Below are positions 8,445 to 17,900 of a stretch of 64,000 nucleotides of DNA, piece by piece. The notes under the pieces were generated by a model. The model was not told where the DNA came from. It saw only the letters and a list, made by a program, of their open reading frames with translations, and made no database searches. Each line of letters starts with the position of its first letter. Position 1 is the stretch's first letter. Made by a program: the position numbers and the translations under genes. Source of the DNA: Roseiarcus sp963759955 (GTDB lineage: Bacteria; Pseudomonadota; Alphaproteobacteria; Rhizobiales; Beijerinckiaceae); the NCBI GenBank assembly GCA_963759955.1, contig CAVXCA010000040.1, positions 66,230-130,229 on the forward strand, in the 5' to 3' direction.

Positions 8445-10088
8445 GTGCCGCTCGACGATCTCGCCCCGCAAGCCTTGACCGCAGTCGAGGCGTTGCTCGC
8501 CCGCGCCGCCTCGGCCCTACGCGAAAGGGTCAGCGACGGCGGACGTCTGAGCGCGGGAAAAATCGAGCGCGAACAGCACGCAGCGCACGGCCTCGCCTGG
8601 TTCGCGACCTATGTCGAAGCGATCAAGGAAATGACCGGCTACGCGCGCCGGATGAAGGCCGAGGGACGCTTCGGCGAGACCGAGACGCTGCTGACGCAGG
8701 TCGGCCTTGGCGAGTACCTCGCGCAGATCTTTGGCGGCATCCCGATGAACCAGGGCGAAATCGTCCGCCTCGGCGATTTCGGCCTCAAGGCGGACGAGAT
8801 CGCGCAATTCCGCAACGAGGCCGTCGAAGCGCTCATCACCGGCGGCAATACGCCCGATGCGCGCGCGCGCCTCGCCGTGCTGATCGCCGAGGCGCATGCG
8901 GGCGCGATCGGCGATCCCGGGCTCGACGAGACGTTCGAGGCCATTCGCACGGAAATGCGTCGCTTCGCCGACGCGGAAGTCGTCCCCCACGCGCAGGACT
9001 GGCACCGCGCCAACGCCTATATTCCGCTCGAAATCATCGCCGGCCTCTCGGAAATGGGCGTGTTCGGCCTGACGATCCCCGAAGAATTCGGCGGCATGGG
9101 CCTCGGCAAGGTGGCGATGTGCGTCGTTTCCGAGGAGCTTTCGCGCGGCTATATCGGCGTCGGTTCGCTCGGCACGCGCTCGGAAATCGCCGCCGAACTG
9201 ATCCTGGTCGGCGGCACGCGGGAGCAGAAGCGCCATTTCCTGCCCAAGATCGCCAGCGGCGAAATCCTGCCGACCGCGGTCTTCACCGAGCCCAACACCG
9301 GCTCGGACCTCGCGAGCTTGCGCACGCGCGCGACGCGCGAAGGCGACACTTACGTGATCAACGGCGCCAAGACCTGGATCACCCATCCGGTGCGCGCCGA
9401 CCTGATGACGCTGCTGGCGCGCACCAATCCCAGCGAACCCGGCTACAAGGGGCTGTCGATGTTCCTGGCCGAGAAACCGCGCGGCACGGACGCCGACCCC
9501 TTTCCCGCCAAGGGCATGTCGGGCGGCGAAATCGAAGTGCTCGGCTATCGCGGCATGAAGGAATACGAGATCGCCTTCGACGGCTTCGCCATTCCCGCCG
9601 ACAGCCTGCTCGGCGGCGTCGAAGGCCAGGGCTTCAAGCAGCTGATGGAAACCTTCGAATCCGCGCGCATCCAGACCGCGGCGCGCGCGGTCGGCGTCGC
9701 GCAGTGCGCATTCGAGCTCGGCCTGCGCTACGCCAAGGAGCGCGTGCAGTTCGGCAAGACGCTGATCCACTTCCCGCGCGTCGCCGACAAGATCGCGATG
9801 ATGGCGGTGGAAATCCACATCGCGCGGCAGATCACCTATTTTGCCGGCCGCGCCAAGGACGAAGGGCGCCGCTGCGATCTGGAGGCCGGGATGGCCAAGC
9901 TGCTGGGCGCCCGCGTCGCCTGGGCGGCGGCCGACAACGCGTTGCAGATCCACGGCGGCAACGGCTTCGCGCTCGAATATCCGATCTCGCGCGTGCTGTG
10001 CGACGCCCGCATCCTCAACATTTTCGAGGGCGCGGCGGAAATTCAGGCGCAGGTGATCGCGCGAAGGTTGCTGGAAGGCGGAAATTGA
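8445..10088 (+). CDS. mcd: (2S)-Methylsuccinyl-CoA dehydrogenase
   Basis: The 547-residue flavoprotein has an acyl-CoA dehydrogenase core (about residues 165-547) behind an N-terminal extension of some 150 residues. That architecture and length are characteristic of Mcd of the ethylmalonyl-CoA pathway, which oxidises methylsuccinyl-CoA to mesaconyl-CoA. Core motifs are VFTEPNTGSDLASL (FAD/substrate loop), ERVQFGKTLIHFPRVADKIA, and IFEGAAEIQ, whose Glu is the expected catalytic base. It passes electrons to ETF. The pathway assimilates acetyl-CoA in bacteria without isocitrate lyase and supplies glyoxylate to the serine cycle in methylotrophs. The GTG at 8445 is chosen because AGGAGGAG lies 8 nt upstream. 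A less specific acyl-CoA dehydrogenase remains possible. Confidence 0.85.
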   Translation: MPLDDLAPQALTAVEALLARAASALRERVSDGGRLSAGKIEREQHAAHGLAWFATYVEAIKEMTGYARRMKAEGRFGETETLLTQVGLGEYLAQIFGGIPMNQGEIVRLGDFGLKADEIAQFRNEAVEALITGGNTPDARARLAVLIAEAHAGAIGDPGLDETFEAIRTEMRRFADAEVVPHAQDWHRANAYIPLEIIAGLSEMGVFGLTIPEEFGGMGLGKVAMCVVSEELSRGYIGVGSLGTRSEIAAELILVGGTREQKRHFLPKIASGEILPTAVFTEPNTGSDLASLRTRATREGDTYVINGAKTWITHPVRADLMTLLARTNPSEPGYKGLSMFLAEKPRGTDADPFPAKGMSGGEIEVLGYRGMKEYEIAFDGFAIPADSLLGGVEGQGFKQLMETFESARIQTAARAVGVAQCAFELGLRYAKERVQFGKTLIHFPRVADKIAMMAVEIHIARQITYFAGRAKDEGRRCDLEAGMAKLLGARVAWAAADNALQIHGGNGFALEYPISRVLCDARILNIFEGAAEIQAQVIARRLLEGGN

Positions 10089-10106
10089 GCCGCAGCGGCG
10101 GGCTTC

Positions 10107-10415
10107 TTATAGAGGCTCCAACCGGACGTGCGCGACGCCCGCCTGGCGCATGCCGAGCACGTCGGCGGCGACGGTCGAAACGTCGATGATGCGACCGCGG
10201 ATGAACGGCCCACGGTCGACGATGGTGACGACCGCGCTGCGGCCGTTGTCGAGATTGGTGACTCGCACGTGCGTGCCGAAGGGAAGCGTACGATGCGCGG
10301 CGATGAGGCCGCTGTGATGAGGATTGTGATAATAGGTAGCCTTGCCGAATTCGTCGGCCGAGGCGCTGGAAATCATGAGTGCGGCGCCGAACGCCGCGAG
10401 AATTATAGGGTTCAT
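10107..10415 (-). CDS. Small RlpA-like double-psi beta-barrel secreted protein
   Basis: A 102-residue protein with a signal peptide (residues 1-20, cleavage after SSASA) followed by a minimal RlpA-like double-psi beta-barrel. GKATYYHNPHHSG and RTLPFGTHVRVTNLDNGRS are followed by the Asp-bearing VDRGPF motif and IIDVSTVAADVLGM. RlpA proteins act on denuded glycan strands of septal peptidoglycan. This one lacks the SPOR domain and lipobox, so it is probably a soluble periplasmic relative. It converges with mcd (18 nt between ends). Confidence 0.85.
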   Translation of the reverse strand: MNPIILAAFGAALMISSASADEFGKATYYHNPHHSGLIAAHRTLPFGTHVRVTNLDNGRSAVVTIVDRGPFIRGRIIDVSTVAADVLGMRQAGVAHVRLEPL

Positions 10416-10584
10416 TGACCTCTCCTATTGGTTAGACTTCACGCCTCCCTCGCCCAGACGACTCGGCCTCCTTGTCGTGACTTTGCGTCGAAAAGACGGC
10501 AGCCGCAATTTCGTCTCAATTGCTCCGTGAATTCGTGCGAGGAAACGCGACACGCGGCAACCAACCGCGCCAGAGGGTAAGGCT

Positions 10585-11578
10585 TTGAAGATTTCTCGTC
10601 ATCGGCGCCGCGGGAATGATCGGGCGCAAGCTTTGCGAACGCCTGGGGCGCGACGGCGCGCTGGCGGGCAAACCGATCGAGGCGGGCCGCTTCGTCGATA
10701 TCGTCGCGCCGAGCCCGCCCTCTTTCGCGGACTTTCCGACGACTTGCGAGGCCTACGACATCGCCGCGCCCTACGTCGCGCCGAAGCTGATCGCCGACCG
10801 CCCCCATTTCATCTTCCTGCTCGCCTCGGTCGTTTCCGGCGAAGCCGAGAGCGATTTCGACAAGGGCTATGCGGTCAACCTCGATGGCGCGCGCATGCTG
10901 TTCGAGGCGATCCGGCGCGAACAGCGACTGTCCGGCGGCGCCTACCGGCCCAAACTCGTCTTCACCTCGTCGATCGCAGTGTTCGGCGCGCCGTTCCCCG
11001 AAACTATCGACGACGATTTCTTCTCGACGCCGCTGACGAGCTACGGAACGCAGAAAGCGATCTGCGAATTGCTGCTCGCCGATTATTCGCGTCGCGGCTT
11101 TTTCGACGGGGTCGGCTTGCGGCTGCCGACGATATGCGTGCGCCCCGGCCCGCCCAATCGCGCCGCCTCCGGCTTCTTCTCCGCAATCATTCGCGAGCCG
11201 CTGGCCGGACGCGAGGCGATCCTGCCGGTCGCCGACACCGTGCGCCAATGGCACGCCTCGCCGCGTTCGGCTGTCGGATTCCTCGTCCATGCGGCGAACC
11301 TCAACCTCGCCAAGCTCGGCGCGCGGCGCTCCCTGACGATGCCTGGGGTTTCGGCGACCGTCGGCGAGCAGATCGACGCGTTGCGCGGCGCCGCAGGCGA
11401 GGCGGCGACAAAGCTGATCCGGCGCCAACGCGACGAGACCATCGAACGCATCGTCGCGGGATGGCCGAGCCGGTTCGACGCCAGCCGCGCGCGCAGCCTC
11501 GGCTTTGTCGCCGAATCGAGTTTCGGCGAGATCATTCAAGCCTATCGGGAAGACGAGCATGTCCGTTCTTTCGCATGA
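10585..11578 (+). pseudogene. NAD-dependent epimerase/dehydratase, DenD (D-erythronate dehydrogenase)-like, frameshifted at the 5' end
   Basis: The body is an extended SDR of the DenD type (about 322 residues expected). It has FIFLLASVVSGEAESDFDKGYAVNL, the Ser-Tyr-Lys triad as VFTSSIAVFG and SYGTQKAICE, then GVGLRLPTICVRPG. The glycine-rich NAD motif LVIGAAGMIG lies upstream of the first in-frame ATG (10616), and that frame has a stop at 10586. TTG 10585, behind GAGGGTAAGG, starts MKI in another frame. One extra T in the ATTTCTC stretch at 10591-10597 separates them. Removing it gives MKILVIGAAGMIGRKL, a perfect family N-terminus. Family members oxidise D-erythronate or related acids. As written the cofactor site would be lost; an indel error or a recent mutation are both possible. 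The end overlaps the histidine kinase start by 20 nt. Confidence 0.8.
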
Positions 11579-13109
11579 AGACGCGGCTCTCGAGGCCGCG
11601 CCGAGTACGACCACGAAGGCGCTCGCCGAACCGATAGGCGCGGCGGAGTCGGCCGTATGCGCCCGCCCCCGCACCCTCGGCTTGGCGGGGCGCCTGCTGC
11701 TGCTGACCATAGGCTTCGTGTTGCTGGCGATGGGCTTGATCTACGCCTCGCGCCTTTCCGCCTATCGCGACAATTGGCTGCGCGACCGCCTGATGGTCGC
11801 CCACACCGCGATGCTGCTGTTCGGCGATGCGGCCAACGAAACGCTTCCCAAGGATCTCGCGACCAAAGTCCTCGACAGCGTCGGCGCCAAGACCATCATC
11901 GTCACGCTGCCGGACGATCGGCGGCTTGTCGCGACTTCGGGGGTCGAGCCGGCGATCAGCGACATCTACGAACTCGGCGATCCCTCGATGATGGAGGGCA
12001 ATCAGGCGGTCTTCCGCACGTTGTTCGCCGAACCCAGCTCCGTCGTCAGGGTGGTCGGCCGTTCGCAGAGCGACGGCGCGCTGGTCGACATGACGATCGA
12101 TCAAACGCCGCTCATCGAAGCGTTGTGGCGGATTTCGCGCACCTTCCTGACGATTTCGCTGACCCTCGCGGCGGTCGTGACCTGCGTACTGTGGGCGGCG
12201 CTGTGGTGGATGGTGCTCCGGCCGGTGCGGCGGCTCACCTCGAGCATCATCGCCTTCGGCGAGCGCCCCCAGGAAGGCGCGCGCATCATCAAACCGAGCG
12301 GCCGAAACGACGAAATCGGCCGCGCGGAGACGGCGCTCGCGGCGATGCAAGGCTCGCTCGCCCATGAGCTGAGCCAACGCAAGCGTCTGGCCGAGCTCGG
12401 CATGGCGGTCGCGCGCATCAACCACGATTTGCGCAACATGCTGTCCGCGGCGCAGCTCATTTCGGATCGCCTGGCGGCCATTCCCGATCCGCTCGCCCAA
12501 CGCCTTGCGCCGCGGCTGGTGGCGACGCTCGACCGCGCGATCGCCTTCTGTCAGTCGACGCTGACCTATGGCGGCGGGCGCGAACAGGCGCCGGCGCGCC
12601 GGCGCTTCGACCTGCGCGAACTGGTGCGCCAGGTCGTCGAGACCGCGGAAGCCGAGCATGCGGGCGCGATCGCCTACGCCATCGACATCCCGCCGAAATT
12701 CGACCTGCTGGCCGACCCCGATCACGTGCTGCGGGTGATCGAGAATCTCTGCCGCAACGCCGCGCAAGTGCTGCTCAACCGCGGCGCGCAGAACGGCCGC
12801 CCGCCGGCGATCCGCTTGGCGGCGATTCGCACCGACAGCGTCGCCTTGATCGAAATTTCCGACAGCGGCCCCGGATTCCCTCCAGAGCAGACGGCGCGCA
12901 TTTTCGAGCCGTTCCATTTGTCGACGCGCGAGGGCGGCGCCGGTCTCGGCCTCGCCATCGCGGCCGACCTCGTCGCGCGCAACGGCGGCTCGATCAGTCT
13001 GGCCGAGGCCAAGAGCGACGACTTCTACTGCGGCGCGCGCTTTCTCATAACCTTGCCGACGCCCGAAGACGGGTCGCACAAACTCGGCCGCGCCTCCCTC
13101 GTCGCCTGA
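11559..13109 (+). CDS. Membrane sensor histidine kinase
   Basis: The 516-residue protein has TM1 at about 43-63, a periplasmic sensor region of about 130 residues, TM2 at about 196-220 (ending WWMVLRPVRR), then a HAMP-like linker. The dimerisation/phospho-acceptor helix is RLAELGMAVARINHDLRNML, with the phospho-His at 289. The ATPase domain has the N box ENLCRNAAQVL, the G1 box ISDSGPGFPP and the G2 box GGAGLGLAIAADLV. A gap-free unit with the DenD-like gene (20-nt overlap) and GGGAAG before ATG 11559 support this start. No response regulator gene is adjacent, so it is an orphan kinase; the signal is unknown. Confidence 0.92.
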   Translation: MSVLSHEDAALEAAPSTTTKALAEPIGAAESAVCARPRTLGLAGRLLLLTIGFVLLAMGLIYASRLSAYRDNWLRDRLMVAHTAMLLFGDAANETLPKDLATKVLDSVGAKTIIVTLPDDRRLVATSGVEPAISDIYELGDPSMMEGNQAVFRTLFAEPSSVVRVVGRSQSDGALVDMTIDQTPLIEALWRISRTFLTISLTLAAVVTCVLWAALWWMVLRPVRRLTSSIIAFGERPQEGARIIKPSGRNDEIGRAETALAAMQGSLAHELSQRKRLAELGMAVARINHDLRNMLSAAQLISDRLAAIPDPLAQRLAPRLVATLDRAIAFCQSTLTYGGGREQAPARRRFDLRELVRQVVETAEAEHAGAIAYAIDIPPKFDLLADPDHVLRVIENLCRNAAQVLLNRGAQNGRPPAIRLAAIRTDSVALIEISDSGPGFPPEQTARIFEPFHLSTREGGAGLGLAIAADLVARNGGSISLAEAKSDDFYCGARFLITLPTPEDGSHKLGRASLVA

Positions 13110-13195
13110 ATTACGCGCCAACAGCAAGAACGTTGGTGCAATCGGCGGGCGGCGTCGCTATGCGTGCGTGTCCGCCCCCTACCCTTTAGGCTCCC

Positions 13196-14089
13196 ATGTC
13201 CGCCGCCCCGGCTTCCGTCTCCCGCGCGATGTCGGGCGCCGCGCTCGCGATGGGCGCCTGGGCGCTGTTCAGCCTGCAGGACGCGATCGTCAAATACCTC
13301 GTCGTCGGCCTGCCCGTACCTGAGGTGCTGTTCGCGCGCTCGCTGGTGATCGTCGCCCTCGCGAGCCTGTTGGCGAGGCGCGCCGATTTCGCCGCGATGG
13401 TCCAGCCGCGCCACGGCGCGGCGATCGCGTTGCGTTCTCTGGTGATCTTCATCGCCTGGCTCGCCTATTACCGCGCTTCGCGCTCGCTGCAGCTCGCCGA
13501 AATGGTCACGTTCTACTTCGCCGCGCCGTTGTTCGTCGTCGCGATGTCGGGGCCGTTGCTGCGCGAGGCCGTCGGCGCCGGCCGCTGGCTGACGACGATC
13601 GTGGGCTTCGGCGGCGTGCTGATCGCCGCCAATCCAACCGGCGTGGCGGACCTCGATCCCGCCCTGCTCGCGCTTCTGGCGGCGTTGTGCTGGGCGATCA
13701 CGACGCTGCTCGCGCGCTCCATGACCAAGGGGATCAGCACAGCGACCATGATGGTGGGAAGCAATCTTGCCTTCGTGGTCGCCTGCGGCGCGCTCGCGCC
13801 GGCGCTGTTCGTTTGGCCCGGCGCGCGCGGCTTCGCCCTGATGGCGACCCTCGGCTGCGTCGGCGGTCTCGGGCAATATCTGTGGTTCGAGGGCGTTCGG
13901 CGCGCCCAGGTTTCGCTGTTGGCGCCGCTGGAATACACCATGCTCGCCTACGCGATTTTCTGGGGCTGGCTGATCTTCGGCGACTTGCCCGGCGGCCGCA
14001 CCTTGCTCGGCGCGGCGATCATTCTCATCAGCGGACTGTTGACGCTGCTCGTCGAGGCGCGCCGCCATCGCATCGCGGCGCGCGGCTGA
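13196..14089 (+). CDS. EamA/DMT-family transporter
   Basis: A 297-residue protein with ten predicted transmembrane helices in two EamA repeats. It starts with GAALAMGAWALFSLQDAIVKY and ends with the canonical LAPLEYTMLAYAIFWGWLIFGDLP and ILISGLLTLL. The family exports metabolites or amino acids by drug/metabolite-type exchange; the substrate is not predictable. It stands alone between the kinase and nadK, 86 nt after the kinase stop. Confidence 0.88.
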   Translation: MSAAPASVSRAMSGAALAMGAWALFSLQDAIVKYLVVGLPVPEVLFARSLVIVALASLLARRADFAAMVQPRHGAAIALRSLVIFIAWLAYYRASRSLQLAEMVTFYFAAPLFVVAMSGPLLREAVGAGRWLTTIVGFGGVLIAANPTGVADLDPALLALLAALCWAITTLLARSMTKGISTATMMVGSNLAFVVACGALAPALFVWPGARGFALMATLGCVGGLGQYLWFEGVRRAQVSLLAPLEYTMLAYAIFWGWLIFGDLPGGRTLLGAAIILISGLLTLLVEARRHRIAARG

Positions 14090-14154
14090 CGCAAGTCGTG
14101 TTTACGTGTAGCCCCGCTTCCATTATTGCTCGCGCCGCCCGCAAGGAGACGAGC

Positions 14155-14946
14155 ATGGCCGCGCGCAAGCCCGCTGAGAAAAACGCCGACGCGATCTGCT
14201 TCCTGTCTTCCGGCGCGCCGGAAGCGAACGAGGCGCTGGACAAGCTCGTCGAGCGCTACGGCAACGTTCCGCCCGAGCAGGCGGACGTCATCGTCGCGCT
14301 CGGCGGCGACGGGCTGATGCTCCAGACCCTGCATCGCACCATCAAGGTGCCCAAGCCGATTTACGGCATGAATCGCGGCTCGGTCGGTTTTCTCATGAAC
14401 GAATACCGCGACCGCGGCCTGCGCCGGCGCCTCGCGGCGGCTCGGCCCTCGATCATCCATCCGCTCATCATGCGCGCGACCGACGTCAACGGAGCCGAAA
14501 CGACGGCGCGCGCCATCAACGAAGTCTCGCTGCTGCGCCAGACCTATCAGGCGGCCAAGCTCGTCATCAGCGTCGACGGCGCCGTGCGGCTCGGCGAACT
14601 CATCGCCGACGGCGTGCTGGTGTCGACGCCCGCCGGCTCGACCGCGTATAATCTTTCCGCCAACGGCCCCATCCTCCCGCTGGGCGCGCCGCTGATGGCG
14701 CTGACGCCGATCTCGGCCTTCCGGCCGCGCCGCTGGCGCGGCGCGCTGTTGCCGGACAGCGCGATTGTGCGCATCGAGGCGCTGGAGACGAACAAGCGTC
14801 CGGTCGCCGCCGCGGCCGACAATGTCGAAATCCGCGACATCGCCCGCGTCGACGTCAAGACCGATCACGCGACCTCGCTGGTCCTTCTGCACGACCCCGG
14901 CCATTCGCTCGACGAGCGGATCCTTCGCGAGCAATTCGGGTATTAA
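14155..14946 (+). CDS. nadK: NAD kinase
   Basis: A 263-residue cytoplasmic enzyme that phosphorylates NAD to NADP. It carries the diagnostic ALGGDGLMLQTLH (GGDG motif, about residue 50), the Asn-Glu motif INEVSLLRQ, and VSTPAGSTAYNLSANGPI. The length fits alphaproteobacterial NadK. ATG 14155 is preceded by AAGGAGA. It is followed 77 nt later by the nudK-type gene on the same strand. Confidence 0.94.
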   Translation: MAARKPAEKNADAICFLSSGAPEANEALDKLVERYGNVPPEQADVIVALGGDGLMLQTLHRTIKVPKPIYGMNRGSVGFLMNEYRDRGLRRRLAAARPSIIHPLIMRATDVNGAETTARAINEVSLLRQTYQAAKLVISVDGAVRLGELIADGVLVSTPAGSTAYNLSANGPILPLGAPLMALTPISAFRPRRWRGALLPDSAIVRIEALETNKRPVAAAADNVEIRDIARVDVKTDHATSLVLLHDPGHSLDERILREQFGY

Positions 14947-15023
14947 AGCCTCGAGAACCCGCGCGCCGCCGGGAGAGGACGCGAGGCGCCGGCGGCGTTC
15001 GACAAGGAAAGGAGCCAGCCGCT

Positions 15024-15617
15024 ATGGCGAAACGGGCAAGAATTCTCGGCGAAGACCTGATCGCCGAAGGGCGCTTTCGCCTGACGCGGACGCGAGCCGA
15101 AATCGAGGAGAGCGACGGCGCGCGGCGCACGGTCGACCACGAAATCTATCACCACAAGGGCGCGGCGGCGGTGCTGCTCTACGACCCCGCGCGCGGCGTC
15201 GCGCTGCTGGTCAAGCAGTTCCGCCTCGGCGCTTACCTCGCCGACGGCGCGCTCGAAACGATCGAGGCCTGCGCCGGCATGCTCGACGACGACGATCCAG
15301 AGACTTGCGCCGCGCGCGAAGTCTGGGAGGAAACGGGCGTGCGCGTCGCCGCCGTGAGCCACGCCTTCGACGCCTACATGAGTCCCGGCGGCATGACCGA
15401 AAAGATCGCCTGCTTCGTCGCGCCCTACCGCGCGGCGGACCGTCTTGGCTCCGGCGGCGGCGTCGACGCCGACGAGGATATCGAAATCGTCGAAATCCCG
15501 TTCGACGAGGCCCTGGCGATGATCGAGGCCGGCTCCATCCGCGACGCCAAGACGATCGCGCTGCTCTACTACGCCAAGGCCAAGGGTTTGTTCGCCTCGG
15601 CGGCCGCCTCCCGCTAA
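15024..15617 (+). CDS. nudK: Nudix hydrolase, GDP-mannose pyrophosphatase (NudK) type
   Basis: The 197-residue protein has the NudK-type Nudix box (AGMLDDDDPETCAAREVWEE, then TGV). Its glycine spacing is one residue shorter than the classical consensus, as in E. coli NudK/YffH. The downstream family motif AYMSPGGMTEKI and the acidic GGGVDADEDIEI loop, then IRDAKTIALLYYA, also match NudK. Members hydrolyse GDP-mannose or related nucleotide sugars with divalent metal. The ATG at 15024 follows AAAGGAG. It converges with the L,D-transpeptidase gene, overlapping by 4 nt. Confidence 0.85.
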   Translation: MAKRARILGEDLIAEGRFRLTRTRAEIEESDGARRTVDHEIYHHKGAAAVLLYDPARGVALLVKQFRLGAYLADGALETIEACAGMLDDDDPETCAAREVWEETGVRVAAVSHAFDAYMSPGGMTEKIACFVAPYRAADRLGSGGGVDADEDIEIVEIPFDEALAMIEAGSIRDAKTIALLYYAKAKGLFASAAASR

Positions 15618-16927
15618 TCCTGCGGCATGGCGATCGGCTGGGCAGGGACCTCGGAGGCGAGCGGACCGGGGCCGGCGCCGTCGCGCTGGTAGACGTCGGG
15701 GCGGAACTGGACGATGCCGTCCGGGGTCGCCCAAGCGGTGACATAAACCCAATAGACGTTGACCGGCTTCGTCAGCTTGACGTCGACGCGCTGGCCAGAG
15801 TTGATGACCTGGTCGATCTGGTCGCGCCCCCAGCCGGGATTGTCCTTGAGCAGCCAAGCGACGTAGTCGCGAACGTCCTGTACGCGCACGCAACCCGACG
15901 AGACGAAGCGGAAGTCGTCGCCGAAAATGCCCTTGGAGGGCGTGTCGTGCATGTAGACGCCATAAGGGTTGGGGATGTTGACGCGCACCGAGCCGAGCGA
16001 GTTGATGTCCGCGCCCGTGTCTTGGCGGTAGCGGTAGTTCGTCGCGTCGGTGGTGTTCCAGTTGATCGACGAGGGCGAGACCTCCTGCCCCTCGTGATTG
16101 AAAACGCGGATTTTCTCTTCGGTGAGATAATTCGGATCGGCCTGCATCTTCGGGATCAAGTCTTTCTTGATCAACGACGGCGGCACCGTCCAGAACGGGT
16201 TGAAATTGATCTCCGTCGCTTTGGTCTGCATGATCGGCGATTGGCGGTCGATCTTGCCGACGCCCGCCACGTGATGCGAATAGACCACCCCGTTCTCGAC
16301 CGTTTCGACGTTGGCGGCGGGAATGTTGACCATCACGAACCGTTCACCCAAGTCGCCGGAGAACGCGCGCAGGCGCACGATATTGGTCTCCAACTGCTGG
16401 AGCCGCGCGTCGGCGGTGACGTTCAACTCTCTCAGGGTCTCATCGTTGACGATCCCGCTCGGATTGAGGCCGTGACGAACCTGGAAGCGCCTGACTGCCG
16501 CATCGACGAAGGAGTCGAACGTCGACCCCATCCCGGCCACCGAATCCAGATCGCCCGAACCGATCAGGCGTTCCCGCAAGGCCTGCACCGCCTTCGACTT
16601 GACGCCGATCCTGAGTTCGGCGCCGCCCGGCACCTGGTTCCACCCGCCGCGCGCGACCATGCTCTGATATTGTTGGATCGCCGCCTCGGTCGCCGCGACC
16701 GTGGCGGCCGAAAGCACAGGAGTCGTTTCGCGGCCGACGGAAATCTGTTCGGGCGTTTCGTAGCTCTGGCGCCATTCGGCCTGGTCGTCCCCCGCCACTT
16801 GCTGGGCGAGGGCGCTCCTGTTCGCCAGGCCGGCCCCGATGAGCGCACAAACGGCGGCGCCGGAAAGAAAAGCGCGTCGATCGACGCGCGGCAAACGAAT
16901 TCCCGTCATTGAAAGGTCGAGCCCCAT
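15614..16927 (-). CDS. L,D-transpeptidase (YkuD domain) with PG-binding domain
   Basis: A 437-residue exported enzyme that forms 3-3 crosslinks, or attaches proteins, in peptidoglycan. The N-terminus has a twin-arginine-like signal (DRRAFLSG, then a hydrophobic stretch ending ANRSALA). A peptidoglycan-binding helical domain follows (AAVRRFQVRHGLNPSGIVND). The YkuD domain has the catalytic signature HDTPSKGIFGDDFRFVSSGC with VRV after the nucleophile Cys. I start at ATG 16927; ATG 16909 is an alternative that keeps the signal intact. It lies downstream of an LdtR-like regulator on the same strand with a terminator between, so it is probably transcribed separately and regulated by that protein. 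Confidence 0.92.
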   Translation of the reverse strand: MGLDLSMTGIRLPRVDRRAFLSGAAVCALIGAGLANRSALAQQVAGDDQAEWRQSYETPEQISVGRETTPVLSAATVAATEAAIQQYQSMVARGGWNQVPGGAELRIGVKSKAVQALRERLIGSGDLDSVAGMGSTFDSFVDAAVRRFQVRHGLNPSGIVNDETLRELNVTADARLQQLETNIVRLRAFSGDLGERFVMVNIPAANVETVENGVVYSHHVAGVGKIDRQSPIMQTKATEINFNPFWTVPPSLIKKDLIPKMQADPNYLTEEKIRVFNHEGQEVSPSSINWNTTDATNYRYRQDTGADINSLGSVRVNIPNPYGVYMHDTPSKGIFGDDFRFVSSGCVRVQDVRDYVAWLLKDNPGWGRDQIDQVINSGQRVDVKLTKPVNVYWVYVTAWATPDGIVQFRPDVYQRDGAGPGPLASEVPAQPIAMPQD

Positions 16928-17129
16928 TCTGTGAAAACCACCAAGATGACGCCCCAGACCGTCGCCGCCCGCGCCCGCCGCCCCTGGAACCAGCGTCAAC
17001 GCCCGATTCCATCGCGACTATTCTGTCTTTTTGTTAAGAAAGCTGTTCAGTCGGGCGAATTTAAGGCCGCGCGCCCGTGCGCGCAAGGACGTGATCGCGC
17101 GGATGCGCGAAATCGGCGCGGGAACGCGA

Positions 17130-17155
17130 AAAGGGCGCCCGATCGGGCGCCCTTT
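17130..17155 (-). terminator. Rho-independent terminator of the MarR/LdtR gene
   Basis: A perfect 11-bp stem (17130-17140 with 17145-17155, AAAGGGCGCCC/GGGCGCCCTTT) with a 4-nt loop lies 36 nt after the regulator stop. On the minus strand it ends in TTTT. It separates ldtR from the transpeptidase gene. Confidence 0.85.
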
Positions 17156-17191
17156 GGCCGAGAATGGATCACCGGCGAAGTGAAATCCGCG

Positions 17192-17704
17192 TCACAGCCG
17201 ATACTTGATCTGATCGGTCCAGAAGCGCTCGAGGCGCGCCAGCGATAGGTTCATGCGTGCGAAGTCGTCGACCATGACGCCGCCGATCTGCTCGACCGTC
17301 ATCGCATGCTTTTCGTAAAGGCCGGCGATGATGCGGTGAACCTCTTCGCCCTTTTCCGTCAGACTGATGCGCACCGAACGACGGTCGATGCGCGAGCGGG
17401 CGTGATGGAGATAACCCATCTCGACCAGCTTCTTGACGTTGTAGGAGACGTTCGAGCCGAGATAATAGCCGCGGGTCCGCAATTCGCCGGCGGTCAATTC
17501 CTTGTCGCCGATGTTGAAGAGCAGCAGCGCCTGCACCGCGTTGACGTCGGAGCGCCCTCGGCGGTCGAACTCGTCTTTGATGACGTCGAGGAGACGGCGA
17601 TGCAACCGCTCCACCATCGTCAGCGTTTCGAGATACGCTGGACGAACGCCAGCTATTCTCTCTGTTCGGGAAACATTGTCTTCTGTCTTAGCAAGATTCT
17701 TCAT
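17192..17704 (-). CDS. ldtR: MarR-family regulator, LdtR-like
   Basis: A 170-residue winged-helix regulator. It has ALLLFNIGDKELTAGELRTR, the recognition-helix region YYLGSNVSYNVKKLVEMGY and the wing RSRIDRRSVRISLTEKG. The fold and the neighbouring L,D-transpeptidase gene match LdtR, characterised in Liberibacter and Sinorhizobium as a regulator of an adjacent L,D-transpeptidase. Assignment to LdtR is from motif memory and context, so the symbol is provisional. The 196-bp upstream region is AT-rich and contains an inverted repeat at 17817-17838. Confidence 0.82.
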   Translation of the reverse strand: MKNLAKTEDNVSRTERIAGVRPAYLETLTMVERLHRRLLDVIKDEFDRRGRSDVNAVQALLLFNIGDKELTAGELRTRGYYLGSNVSYNVKKLVEMGYLHHARSRIDRRSVRISLTEKGEEVHRIIAGLYEKHAMTVEQIGGVMVDDFARMNLSLARLERFWTDQIKYRL

Positions 17705-17816
17705 GACACACTCGCCTGTTTGCCTGTCCCCGGCCGAGCTTATTATTCGGTCCGCTTATGAGGTGGACTGTAACCCACGGCTATGAAGACGAGTTTAAGA
17801 GTCAAGATGAATCCAG

Positions 17817-17838
17817 AGTTTACTCAAACTGGTAAACT
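17817..17838. promoter_or_regulatory. Operator-like inverted repeat upstream of ldtR
   Basis: AGTTTAC (17817-17823) and GTAAACT (17832-17838) are perfect inverted arms with an 8-nt spacer, in an AT-rich stretch upstream of the MarR/LdtR start. MarR-type regulators often bind such sites in their own promoters. Autoregulation is inference. Confidence 0.35.
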
Positions 17839-17900
17839 TGAGCTGAATCAAATCATTTGTTGACCTTGGCGGAACGTTAACTCTGCGCCCTTGCCCCGGC

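Noticed and set aside
14100..14154. Frame carrying NAD kinase open far upstream into the EamA gene
   Set aside because: The upstream part is the wrong frame of the EamA gene; AAGGAGA fixes the start at 14155.
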